DNA of 64,000 nucleotides from Echinostoma caproni (GCA_900618425.1 UZAN01039831.1:46012-110011); one strand, 5' to 3'. Shown: positions 54,988 through 64,000, numbered from the stretch's first letter. Notes: generated from the letters alone by a model not told the origin. Numbers and translations: made by a program.

Positions 54988-55107
54988 TGATCGGCGACGA
55001 GGAAGAGGAGGAGAGGCGCGTATTCACTTCCCCACCGGCTCCCATTCACATTCAATGCATAAATTGGGAGCTGAATAAAGTGGTCCCTCCGCTTGTGACC
55101 GATAAAA
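54988..55107 (+). CDS. Candidate exon with acidic run, function unknown
   Basis: Open from 54988 after CCCTATAAG to a GTAAAC donor at 55108. The frame reads IGDEEEEERRVFTSPPAPIH, then IQCINWELNKVVPPLVTDK. Its phase fits the candidate exon at 54737-54777 (G|TG). Composition is clearly unlike the surrounding DNA, but no family was recognised. Confidence 0.28.
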
Positions 55108-55621
55108 GTAAACAGATACCATATATTTATTGCACAGTATTCGATATTATAAGTCCTTATTCAGAACAGTGTGTGATGGACACAGCATAGTTACCCTCAA
55201 TTGTTGCAATATTTTCAATTTACCAATAATCAATTTACTACTCATAAGTAGGTAGTTCTCTTTTAACATGGACTGGTGGTTGACTTACTTCGATTGATTC
55301 AATTAAACCCAAACTTGATTTAAGATCGCCTTTCCAGACTAAAAGCTAAGTACAGACGCAAATAACTAAATTTTCACTTATAGAACAAACTATCCGAACA
55401 TTTATCCACAAAGATGTTTAAAATGAGTCACTCACAGATTTAGAATAGCGTCATTCTCTCTCAAAAATATCCTAAATGTTCATTGTTGGTTAAATTTTTC
55501 TATTGAACCCAATGTATCTTGCTACCTACCTACATCGTCAAATCAATATTCGATTTATTTTAACAATAATGCTCCTTTTCTGCATTTTTCCTCCGCCTCA
55601 TAATTATTTGCTTCATTCACG

Positions 55622-56052
55622 AACCCCGGATCGCACTCGGAATTCGCCGTTCAGGTATGGAATCCATGGTTGAACCGCGGCAAGAAGGCTCTAGAACGTC
55701 TGCAAAGGTTGGCAAAAAATTGGTAAAAGGTCTGCATAACATGAGATACTCCGAAAGACTGCAACTATTAGCACTTTACTCATCTCAATAACGCCGACTT
55801 GGCATTTCACTTACTGCATCAACCTAACCTCCGTTGCTGTTCTATGCTGACTTTATCTCAAAATGGTCACCCCAAGGGACATCCACTAAAACCCAGAACA
55901 GCCACCTTGATTGCCAGTATCCCTCAATTGCAGTCACAGTGTGCGGGGTATGGAATTATCTACCATCCCATGTAGTGTGTACTGCTACAGTTGAACCGTT
56001 TAAATCGCAACTTGATAAAGCATTGGAGCAATTAAAATTTCGACAGCCGTGA
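55622..56052 (+). mobile_element. CR1/Jockey-type LINE relic (RT C-terminus)
   Basis: FAVQVWNPWLNRGKKALERL (from 55643) then QRLAKN and, after a one-base shift, LVKGLHNMRYSERLQLLALY are the classic RT thumb pattern (C-Q-W-P-L-LERVQRRATKLVKGL-YEERL--L-LYSL). The last frame reads SIAVTVCGVWNYLPSHVV then EPFKSQLDKALEQL and stop at 56050-56052, matching RV-GVWNSLPSHVV-A--VE-FK--LDK. In-frame stops and at least two frameshifts make it inactive. It lies downstream of, and convergent with, the RIIAD1-like gene. Confidence 0.8.
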
Positions 56053-56503
56053 GTGATCACGCAAATTGTTATTATTATTCTCCCTTTACGAAGCTATTCA
56101 AAATATTCTGTAAAAATCCCATGGAGCATGATAAGCTTAATAATAAAGTATTAATAAATAATAGTAAGAATAAAACTTTGACCTTGACTTTATTTTGCGT
56201 GATACAGTTTCCATTCCTTTCACCCAGGAGGATTTTCATATTTGCTGGTTGTGAACTAATTCATCATGTTTCATTTAGCTTATCGGGTAGGGCTCACGGA
56301 AAAATCACCATCATCCTCATCAATGAAGCTCTCCGAAAATACACAAACATGGACGCTCAGTTCGCAAGAGCACAAATCGTTCTATGGGTACTGAAATGAA
56401 CTAATCTTTTGAAATCTGTTACATAATTGAAGAACATTCTCCACTTCTGTTTCGGATCACGGAGAGTATGATGTTATGTTGCATAAACGAGTGCTTTGAC
56501 GTT

Positions 56504-56509
56504 TTTATT
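56504..56509 (-). promoter_or_regulatory. Poly(A) signal of the RIIAD1-like gene
   Basis: AATAAA on the minus strand, about 135 nt past the stop codon at 56643-56645. It is the nearest canonical hexamer seen downstream. Confidence 0.5.
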
Positions 56510-56642
56510 CGCGAAACCTATATCGCTCTATTAAACAAATTTTACCATGGTTCAAGATAACATTCATTTTCAATGTGACACATGTAACAACATTGATGTG
56601 TGTGTGTGTGTTCATGTATGTGTGATAAAGCTTGTTACTTTG

Positions 56643-57214
56643 TTATGCATCACCACCTTCCTCAGTGTCATCATCATCATCATCACCGAAAATGTCCTCC
56701 CCAGCCAGACCACGAACTACCATGTCTTCTCGGTGTTGTTTCATATATTCCTCTTTCATGTCCTCAACGCGTTTGAGCAAATCAGGATGTGTGAAAAAGT
56801 CTGAATTTAATTCACTGATTACAAATTGATTTTTTTGTTTTTAATACCTGTAAAATGCTGTCGTGGATCTTGCGGTTGCTTCAATAACAAATCTCTGTAA
56901 TTCCGGTTCACCTCATTTGTTGACGAAAAAAGATGAAGTACCTTAGGAAAGCTGAAATCATGTGATGGATTTCAGGATGATTGCGCATATACCGCTCATT
57001 GTTGATCCGTGTCTGAGTCTATCATTGAGAAAAGTAACGATAAAATTCATTTGTCTATCTAATTTGTAATTGTACATACTTTCAAATTATTGGTGTGCCA
57101 TTGTTGCTCGTTACTCAGTGCTCCGAGGTCTTCAGCTTTTCCCAAGTCATACGGCTCCATTGCGATTGGTGGGTCATGTTTCGGTTGTGCTGAACCCGTG
57201 TCAGCAGTATCCAT
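56643..57214 (-). CDS. RIIAD1-like RIIa domain protein, complete, 4 exons
   Basis: Exons (minus): 57214-57080, 57018-56942, 56894-56848 and 56800-56643. Introns are 61, 47 and 47 nt, all GT-AG, and every phase matches. The 138-aa product starts MDTADTGSAQPKHDPP. Residues 30-56 (LGALSNEQQWHTNNLK then TQTRINNERYM) align with the start of vertebrate RIIAD1 (recalled as GALS-EQL--K-QTRIANEKYL). Residues 59-92 (HPEIHHMISAFLRDLLLKQP then QDPRQHFTDFFTHP) form the RIIa-type helix pair that dimerises and docks on A-kinase-anchor-type helices. The C-terminus carries an acidic run (six Asp from residue 126) and ends GGDA. Family members are linked to cilia and flagella by homology only. AAAAGCAGT precedes the ATG, directly after a strong acceptor, so the message may be trans-spliced. 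Confidence 0.9.
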
Positions 57215-57223
57215 ACTGCTTTT

Positions 57224-57250
57224 CTAAAGGAAGAAAGGCGGAGAGAGGGA
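57224..57250 (-). promoter_or_regulatory. Splice acceptor 9 nt before the RIIAD1-like start codon
   Basis: The minus strand reads TCTCTCCGCCTTTCTTCCTT then TAG, with AAAAGCAGT and the ATG following. Either a 5'-UTR intron ends here or this is a spliced-leader acceptor, which flatworms use. No donor for a UTR intron was identified. Confidence 0.5.
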
Positions 57251-59210
57251 TAAGTAACCGGCTGATATAAATTGGCACAGAGTAGAAAAGCGTTTGCGTA
57301 CAAAATGAAGCCTAATAAATATCAGTCGTCCCTAAAAGCTGCAAATAGAAATGTATTTCTACCTACCTTATTTTGAAAATAGTTTGGTTATTAGCGTATC
57401 TTTGGGTTTCCTAGGAATAATAAAAAGTATTTAGGCAAAACCATGAAACTTTCAGTGTCTTCTTCCACGACTATCGGTCGCATTTTGTATGGCAAAGGAT
57501 TGGAACTGACCAGCTTTTTTCTTTGAAAAACTGCAGCGGGTTGTGATCAGTTACATGTAAATTTACATAAATAATTAGACAAAAATAAAAACTAACGATT
57601 CTCTTGTGTTATTCCAGCATTTCGTTGCCTTTCCTTGTTTGATTTTTCGTTGTAAATCGACTGCCTGCAGCTGACCTATCAATGCAATCTGACATTTTGC
57701 GGGTTCTCGACTGAAAGTTTTGGTAACTACTCAAACAAATCGGATTATCAAACAGTTGGTCACTAGCGTTTTGTGATCCACTTTTCATATTTCACAAAGA
57801 AGAAGCAAAAATTGAACAGAAACACAAAAGCAACTCTTCTAAACTTTCCGGCGGTTCAAGTTCGGGACTCAAACAAATTAGGTCTATTTTAAATCAAGAA
57901 CCTCAATACCGATTTCAAGCTATATTTACTTTGAAATTATGGACTGACATAAAGAGCGGGTTAATTTCTCGATAGTTTAAAAGTTAATATGATTGAATAG
58001 TGGATAATTTGATAGGTATCAGGAGTGGGTCCAACAGTTATTATGCATTGATCAAATTCTGAAACATGCTTCTAAGTGATGAGTTGCTTGACGTATATCA
58101 TTTCAATCCACAGTAAAACCACTATAATTTTAAGTAAACGAACCCAAACTTGAGATAAATTCAACAATTTTATTCTACCTGAAATCGTAGAATGCAACTT
58201 ATACCCTACTTGTCCAATGTCGCTCTTTTTCTTGCTTTAAAAGCGGTTCTTAAGTCATTCGATTGCACTGTACATTGACGCTAACTCTTCCTGACGCGTG
58301 TACTATAAACTTTTGTTTCACTATTAAAATCACTGTATACTAATGGTCGAGGCACTGTGGTGTCAATATTCTGCTTCAACTGGATTGCGTAGATGAAATA
58401 GCAAGTTATCCGCAACACTAATCGAAATAAAATTATTTATCTATAAAAAATAACTATATAGGAAAACTTTGTGGGCCTATTTTAGCTGCGTTCATTTGAG
58501 AAAGCATACAAAGTTAAGATGCATAATATGGGCTTGATAAATATACGTAAAAAGTGGGTAGATACATGACTTGTGGGTCGTTATCTGTCTTACGGTACCG
58601 AGAATCAATAAAGTTCCAGGATTAAACCTCAGAAAAGGATTAACCAGAGTCAAATGGTAGAGCTGAGAACGATAATGCTTGGATGAGATTTATTTTCTAA
58701 ACCCATTCAGTATTATGTCGTTACCTTTATCCTTGCAACACTTGGAACTTTTCTGATCGCCAGGATTGGATGTTTTTCAATCACCAATACTCGAGGGACT
58801 GGTTGCACTGACTGAATGACTCGTACTTCCGCACGGTTTACGGTATATTTGAGGCACCCGGTGCTCCCTAGTTGATCATTTGTTTTTGCTATTAATATTC
58901 ATTAACTAACTCGCATCGGTATTGCATTCGCCTACTTTGTTCGTCGCCGACGATGGTACAGTAGTTGCGTCGAAAGAAGGAAAAGACCTGAGAAGGAAGA
59001 TAGTTGCTATACTCCATTTGGCACATAAGTGGCACCTGCCACCTAATTCTGGTAACAGTCAGTCACTCTCGGGGAACGCAAAAAGCGTAACAGAGAGACA
59101 AAACCCTAGGTAGTTTAAACGTGCAAATGATATATTTCACAAAGGAAACGACGAGACATACTGGGGTGCATGATCATCAAAAACAGTAATTACTGTTTTT
59201 TGTTCCAATT
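57251..59210. other. No firmly supported gene
   Basis: AT-rich upstream region of the RIIAD1-like gene. The open frame at 58922-59113 (+) lies just ahead of the transposase-like relic but does not resemble the expected N-terminus. Confidence 0.4.
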
Positions 59211-60783
59211 ATGCTGCATGGGATAACACAGCTTCACCCTGAGCTTCCCGGAGATCCACGTACTTTGTTGCATACTCCCCGAAGAACAATAAAACGTGAG
59301 GTTGGTACTGGTGTATACAATTACCTTAAGCTCGAGCAAGGATTACAACTGATTCTTACAGATATATTTGTTCTTGACCGCTATGTACAAGTACATTTGG
59401 ACGATTCGTCCATTTTCCGCGGGTCTAATCAAAAACTTTGTCCCATATTGGGTCGTTTCTACAATCCGAGATCAAGGGCATTCATCATTGGGCTTTATGA
59501 TGATACGCCCCAGCTGAAGGATGCAGAATCGTATCTATCGGATTTTATAACTGAATTAGAAACTTTGTGTACGGCTTCATTCAAAATCACCCGCAGAAGT
59601 CAACCGAATGTTGTATCTCTGCGCAATCTCATAGCTAATGATCTCGCAAAAGCTCTAATCAAGCAGATTAAATACCATTCGGAGTTTTCAAGTTGCACCA
59701 GATGTATACAGAGGGGGTTAGCATCAATCGCCATCTGGAAGTCCCCAATATCCAAGGCATAAGAAGAACAGATTGCACATTTTGAACACGATCTTGATGT
59801 GGACATGTGAAACTTGTTCCTCAACGACTGCATGCCTAGTGTTTGTCTGGGACTAATGAAGAACCTTTTAAATCTGTGGCAAATGTCTAGCCTCATTCGT
59901 CATGTACTCTTGGGTGCTCGTCAAATGGGTACTGTTAATCGGCGAATGAAAAACATAATAGTGTTGACCGTGTAATTTTCCACGTGTATGCCGGACTTTG
60001 GAGGATATGAAATATTAGAGGGCCAGCGAATACAAACCATTTATGTTGTACATTGGTTCAACTGTGATGAAAGATATTCTGCCAATTGAATACTATGAAA
60101 ACTTCCTATATTTTTCAATCACAGTGTTCATTTTGTGCATCCCGATGTAGTGCACTGTGTACTTGGATTACTTGGTCTCGCTAGCCACAAAGAGAATTAA
60201 TCAGTTCATGAAGTTATACGGATACTCGGAAGTGATGTTCAGTGTGCATAATTGGCTACACATATGTGAGTACTTGGAGTTGAACGGAACTTTAGACTCG
60301 ATCCCAGCCTTTCCCTTTGAGTTCTTCATGCAGACTATTTGATGTTGCATTTTGAGCAGGAATATGGTTGCAGAACCGGTATTCCGTAGAATTCGTGAAC
60401 GGACATTGGAGGCAGCGCATTACACCAAGGTGGGATGACGCCAAGACAACAGGTGTGTCAAAGTGGGGTTTACGAAGGACCAGTTTCAATAATCAACATT
60501 CGGTTTTTACGTTCCGTCAGCCTAATTGCTACCCATTGATTGGTAACACTCCATCTGTCATGTGCGACCAGAAAGGGATATGGTACGTTACAAATCGTAC
60601 AATTCCACGTAGGCTTTATTCACGGCACCACTGAATTCGTCACTTCTACAAACTCACGTATGCTACGGGTTAAACAGTTTAATTCTCAAGACATTTGTGA
60701 CCAAGATACAAGCCAAAGGTACACTGATGCCACAAGGTGAACACCAGGTGTTTTACCCAATTGTAAATATGTGTAAATGTTGA
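59211..60783 (+). pseudogene. Transposase-like gene, degenerate
   Basis: The intact first part (59211-59762, 183 codons) holds HPELPGDPRTLLHTPRRT, DDSSIFRGSNQKLCPILGRF and a long following stretch. These match the ELP-DPRTLL-TPR and D---KSS--QFWPIL-R blocks of a widespread animal family of transposase-like proteins, probably of CACTA/EnSpm type (assignment from memory). Later pieces stay collinear with the family: PSVCLGLMKNLLNLW, then CRTLEDMKY and RASEYKPF, MLYIGSTVMKDILPIEYYEN, SEVMFSVHNWLHICEYLELN, then LDSIPAFPFEFFMQTI and VTKIQAKGTLMPQGEHQVFY. Stops at 59760, 59808, 59973, 60016, 60148 and 60340, plus frame changes, show the gene is dead. No terminal repeats or target duplication were found. 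Confidence 0.65.
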
Positions 60784-60834
60784 ATGTAAGATTGTCATAC
60801 TGTTTATTTGATCATATGATTTCATTAACTGCAG

Positions 60835-62664
60835 ATGTATGCTGTTGTACAGTTCACCGAGGAGAAATGCGTTGGCGTAGTGTCGAAGAGTTCGTTGATT
60901 TGGATCAATCAAACGTTTTGGCCTAAGATGGCCAACAACAAAATAAAGAAGATGATAGCGTTATGTCAACCTCCGCTAGTGCATTCGGGATGCACAAAAT
61001 CCGAGTGCATAGAATTGTTGGTAAGTATACATTATACGATAACTTAGAAAGACAGCTATACCGAGGAATTACTGCTAGAGGATGTATTGGAGGAGCGGTC
61101 ATAATTACAATCAATAGATGCCACAGTGGCAAAGGAAATATTTAACAAACGAAAACCGTAAGTTTGTGATGTCATACAGTCCGGTTTCAGTAAACCAGTG
61201 CCAATTTCATATAGTACCTCTGACGGCATGGACAGTAAGCATCGATGTCCAATGGATTTGGACAGATCTAGAAGTTCCCCTTGTTTGGAGGATATGTTGC
61301 CCTTGAAATCATTAAGAGAAATGGACAATTATATGACGCCGTCGACAAGCAGATACATAATTTATTACAATCTGAACTCTTTTAGAAACAATCCCAAAAT
61401 CGCCTCAACGCCTAAGAAGGCATTGTAGAACATGCTGGAATAATTTTGATTATTGTATTAAATCCATTTCCATATTTTGTCATTACAGGAATAAGAAGAA
61501 TATAGATGTGCAGTCCTCGCTCGCTCCAAAAAAATATGCTGACATGATTATCAGTAAGTCGTAGCCACAAATGTTGCAAGTACCTTCCAGAATCCATTAA
61601 ATCCTTTCACTGCGAAAGGAATCAGATGAACCGCAAGATGGACTTGCTGTATGAGGCCCTTAAAATGATGAACACTGGATGGTTTGCAGCAGACCAGTTC
61701 AAAACTTGCGGAATTCCGTGAACTGGAACGCAAACTATCATGTGCAAATCACTATGAGTTAATGATAATTAAACAAACTTTATTGATCAGCTGAGTGTGA
61801 AGAAAACTTCTGTCCAACACCAGAGCGGCCAGGTCCGGAGACTGCACACGGGACATAACACGGTTCAGTTCAGTTCAGTTTTTACAACCATTAACCATGG
61901 ACTTTCGTGAGCCGGTTTTGGTTGCTGGTGAATTCATACAGCGTAGCGTTAGGAAAATAATGAGTGGATGCAATAGCGCTACTGTTTGTGACACCCAGCC
62001 ACACCACTCAGTGTCTCTAACCATCGGTAACCATCATCCCGAGGTCCCCAGCCAGGGAGCCTAACGGGGCCTATGTGAATTGGTCTCCTGATTAGGGTTT
62101 TCATACCCTCATGCCAGGTCCTCGTTTGATTACCCTTTACCTGTTCTAACCGCTACCTGCCTCAGTAAACATCGCTCGCCGTGGCAACCTATTTGGTAAC
62201 ATGCGTAACACATGCCCCAACCAACGTAAACAGAAATGGAAAGAGAGGGTAATTGGTATCCGCCAGAAGTATTAATCCATGCAGAAGTTCCTTTCTATTA
62301 CGATTCCAAATATTGCTCGGAGGTTCGGGAATAATTATGGATATTATTTCCGTGGAATGTTTGGAATAGATGTGAATAGGTGTAAGGGCCAGGTTCTTCG
62401 TGAAACATGTGGTGCCTTTGGTGGAACAGACTACCGGAGAATGTCATAAGCCGCTCAACAGTGGTGGCCTTTGAAAGCGCCTTGGATCTGTGCTGGGACG
62501 CGGTATTCCCTGAGCCGGCCACTTAAGAGATGATAATGAAACAAGGTGAGTTTGTTCCTATATTTAGGCATTTCATTTATACATATCTGGTGGATGTGAT
62601 ACTGCACCTAAAAGTTCTGCATTTCAGAAAGAAAGCAGAACGAACGTTTTACGAGCAGTGTTGA
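60835..62664 (+). CDS. Spliced gene with transposon-partner-type N-terminus
   Basis: The ATG at 60835 follows an acceptor-like TCATTAACTGCAG. It reads MYAVVQFTEEKCVGVVSKSS, then INQTFWPKMANNKIKKMI and, in the next frame, HKIRVHRIVGKYTLYDNLER. This resembles the FAVVEF--VVP--W--WP--K and Y-VRVL--Y-TY--AR start of small proteins often found with such transposases and in DUF4806 proteins. Joined exons follow: about 61191 or 61199 to 61424 (starts VPISYSTSDGMDSKHR), 61489-61553 (NKKNIDVQSSLAPKKYADMI), 61591-61717 (RNQMNRKMDLLYEALKMM, coiled-coil-like) and 62628-62664 (KKAERTFYEQC, stop). Introns are 64, 37 and 910 nt, with all phases fitting. The join between the first two parts is unclear (frame change near 60970, donor GTAAGT at 61028). 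No DUF4806 domain itself was found. Confidence 0.45.
61866..62262 (-). mobile_element. RTE-type LINE, 3' end (relic, inside an intron)
   Basis: The minus strand reads KGNQTRTWHEGMKTLIRRPI, then GPVRLPGWGPRDDGYRWLET, matching the C-terminal RTE landmark LPGWGPRD--WLETL. The shared tail follows (CAGCAACCAAAACCGG, ATGGTTAATGGTTGTAAAAA) and ends in (GAACT)n (plus strand 61869-61885). Stops interrupt the frame. It lies in the long intron predicted between 61717 and 62628. Confidence 0.78.
62263..62526 (+). mobile_element. CR1-type LINE, 3' end of RT (relic)
   Basis: FFVKHVVPL and, after a one-base shift, WNRLPENVISRSTVVAFESA with LDLCWDAVFPEPAT and a stop at 62524-62526 match the RT end pattern FF--RVV-LWN-LPE-V----TV--F---LD. 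It sits next to the oppositely oriented RTE relic in the same predicted intron. Confidence 0.62.
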
Positions 62665-62766
62665 AAGCCAAAGCAACTAGCTAACAGCACAATGATCTGG
62701 ATGCACGATTGGTCTCGACTGTAGTGTCTTATTTTTCTATCCACTTTATCTGACCTGATTGTACAG

Positions 62767-63457
62767 GTTGTTTTAATATGCGCAGTATCTAATACACAAT
62801 ACGAAAATTCTGTTCGTAAATACGCGTGTTCTCCGAGTGTTGCTGAGGAATTAAGCAAGCATTATCAGTTATCTTCAAGAGGTCCGTTAACTGCTGCAGT
62901 CATCCATTTCAGCTCCTCTACACCTCGTCGACCGGAACCACACATCACAAGAACAGGATCAATCGACCAGCGGAATATACTTCTGTGAGTCCGTTCCTTG
63001 TACCGTTAATTTCATTATTATTCGTATATGTCGTATCTTTTCCACTACACGACCACTTCCATCCTGCGCAAACTGAACTGAACCGTGCACAAAATACGCT
63101 GTAGTGGTTTAGTATGATCCTCCGATCACGATACTAGTCTAATCCCCTAGAGTCCTATTACAGTTACATTAGAGGCCCATTGGAGTCCGTGACAGTCCCA
63201 TTAGAGTCCTATCAGAGTCCCACATGGGGAGGCCCCGTTATGCACCCATTCAGTGTGTGTTGGGACTCTAATAGGATTATGATGCTGATAGGGTTCACGT
63301 GAGAGTGATTCTAGTCCGTGATTTGATGATCAATTGCAGGTTGAATTCCATAATGGGTACACCAGGAAACGTCGAGAAAAACAAGATGCAAGAAAAGAAA
63401 ACTGCCGTTGCGAAACTGCCGATGGAAGAACCGCTACATGCGAACCCATCAGCAAAA
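62767..63457 (+). CDS. Two in-frame exons of an unidentified gene, continuing rightward
   Basis: Exon 62767-62984 follows a strong acceptor (TCCACTTTATCTGACCTGATTGTACAG spans 62740-62766) and ends in a GTGAGT donor. Exon 63340-63457 follows AATTGCAG and ends in GTAAGA. They join in frame (CT|G). The first reads VVLICAVSNTQYENSVRKYA, then LSKHYQLSSRGPLTAAVIHF and TPRRPEPHITRTGSIDQRNI. The second reads LNSIMGTPGNVEKNKMQEKK, then TAVAKLPMEEPLHANPSAK. Composition is Ser/Pro/Lys-rich and disordered-looking. I do not recognise it. A third exon may start at 63836 (after TTAATTTTAG, phase 0) but would run into repeat sequence. The exon does not join in phase to the gene ending at 62664. Confidence 0.5.
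63146..63227 (+). repeat. Short 11-bp tandem array
   Basis: About seven units of roughly CCYATTAGAGT, nearly all 11 bp: CCTATTACAGT, TACATTAGAGG, CCCATTGGAGT, CCGTGACAGT, CCCATTAGAGT, CCTATCAGAGT. An inverted unit, GGGACTCTAATAGG, follows at 63262-63275. It lies in the intron between 62984 and 63340. Confidence 0.6.
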
Positions 63458-63650
63458 GTAAGATAAACTAATTAATAGTTATTATTCAATATAATCGATT
63501 ACATATATATAACGATCACTATATTACATATTGCTCACTTATAAGTAAGCATATCAAAATATTTCAAAGATCTTTTTAGCATGCTCCTTAGTGACAGTAG
63601 TGATTATCTATATGACAAACATGCGCATACCTGGGTACCCCCAAAAATTT

Positions 63651-63676
63651 CAGTGTTAACATATATGTTAACACTG
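63651..63676. repeat. Perfect 26-bp palindrome
   Basis: Half-site CAGTGTTAACATA followed by its exact reverse complement, with no spacer. No tandem copies. The internal GTTAAC is a palindromic core. Confidence 0.75.
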
Positions 63677-63895
63677 ATATATAAAAATTATCCCAATCTA
63701 AAATGAAGAATTAAACTAATCCATTGCATGGTTTTTGTACGAGAAACATGAATAAGCACGTGCTCATATATTTACAGATCACTCTGCACTACGTCAAATG
63801 AAACAACAACTGTTTTGTATTGATCTTAATTTTAGAATGGGCGGTGCTTTTTGAGGTTGCCAATCATCTGCTGTCGACCTTCAAATTTTAGTTCA

Positions 63896-64000
63896 AGTCA
63901 AGTCAGGTCAGTTCAGTTCAGTTCCAGGACGTTGACGGCGGTGTGCCAGTTAGCCCAGTTTCCTGCAGCGGTGGGCTCCAGGGATCCCCCGATGCTACGA
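63896..64000 (-). mobile_element. Probable LINE 3' end entering from the right
   Basis: A (TTCAG)n-type tract at 63896-63922 is followed by GC-richer sequence to the window edge. On the minus strand this is coding-like sequence (RSIGGSLEPTAAGNWANWHT) followed by a (GAACT)n tail, the arrangement seen in the RTE copy at 61.87 kb. The body lies outside the window. Confidence 0.4.

Noticed and set aside
56049..56399. 116-codon open frame on the plus strand after the CR1 relic
   Set aside because: Composition of random AT-rich DNA, no start or splice support.
56547..56804. 85-codon open frame on the plus strand
   Set aside because: Antisense to the last exon of the RIIAD1-like gene; the Ile/Ser runs are the reverse of the Asp codon run.
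1..64000. CRISPR array, prokaryotic operons, rRNA genes
   Set aside because: No regularly spaced direct repeats of CRISPR type, no ribosome-binding-site-led gene runs and no rRNA sequence seen.

Overview
This looks like a gene-poor, AT-rich nuclear window from a flatworm, most likely a digenean trematode. There is no prokaryotic gene packing. The open frames are short, the few convincing genes are split by very small GT-AG introns, and the repeats are animal retroelements. Those repeats are Penelope-like elements with a GIY-YIG endonuclease, RTE-type LINE 3' ends carrying a (TTCAG)n-type tail, CR1/Jockey-type LINE reverse-transcriptase ends, and tRNA-derived SINEs, one of which carries a hammerhead ribozyme as the schistosome SM-alpha SINE does. 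The trematode assignment rests on resemblance recalled from family knowledge, not on a search.

Layout. 1-31 kb is mostly unassigned intergenic or intronic DNA, with an RTE 3' end (2.1-2.4 kb, +), a Penelope relic (6.5-7.0 kb, -), an old SINE copy (7.8 kb, +), a second RTE tail (19.5-19.7 kb, +) and a few low-confidence candidate exons. 31.9-42.5 kb is repeat-rich: a CR1-like LINE relic (31.9-32.6 kb, -), a SINE with a dead hammerhead (35.3 kb), a Penelope endonuclease ORF (36.7-37.3 kb, +), a SINE with an intact-looking hammerhead and clean target-site duplications (39.15-39.37 kb), a second SINE family (40.9-41.1 kb, -) and another CR1 piece (42.1-42.5 kb, -). 48-50 kb has a tRNA-like Pol III unit (-) and a SINE copy (+).

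55.6-64 kb is the richest part. A CR1 relic (+) lies just downstream of a complete four-exon gene on the minus strand (57,214-56,643) that encodes a 138-aa RIIAD1-like protein with an RIIa dimerisation/docking motif. Next comes a broken transposase-like gene (59.2-60.8 kb, +). It is followed by a spliced gene that starts like the small proteins found next to such transposases (60.8-62.7 kb, +); its last intron holds an RTE relic (-) and a CR1 relic (+). Two further exons join in frame (62.77-62.98 and 63.34-63.46 kb) and form a gene that probably leaves the window. A minus-strand LINE 3' end appears to enter at the right edge.

The main points of interest are the hammerhead SINE, the RIIAD1-like gene with its near-uniform 47-nt introns, and the transposase plus partner-gene locus. 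No other protein-coding gene could be named. Several further exons are proposed only from splice signals and open frames and are scored low.
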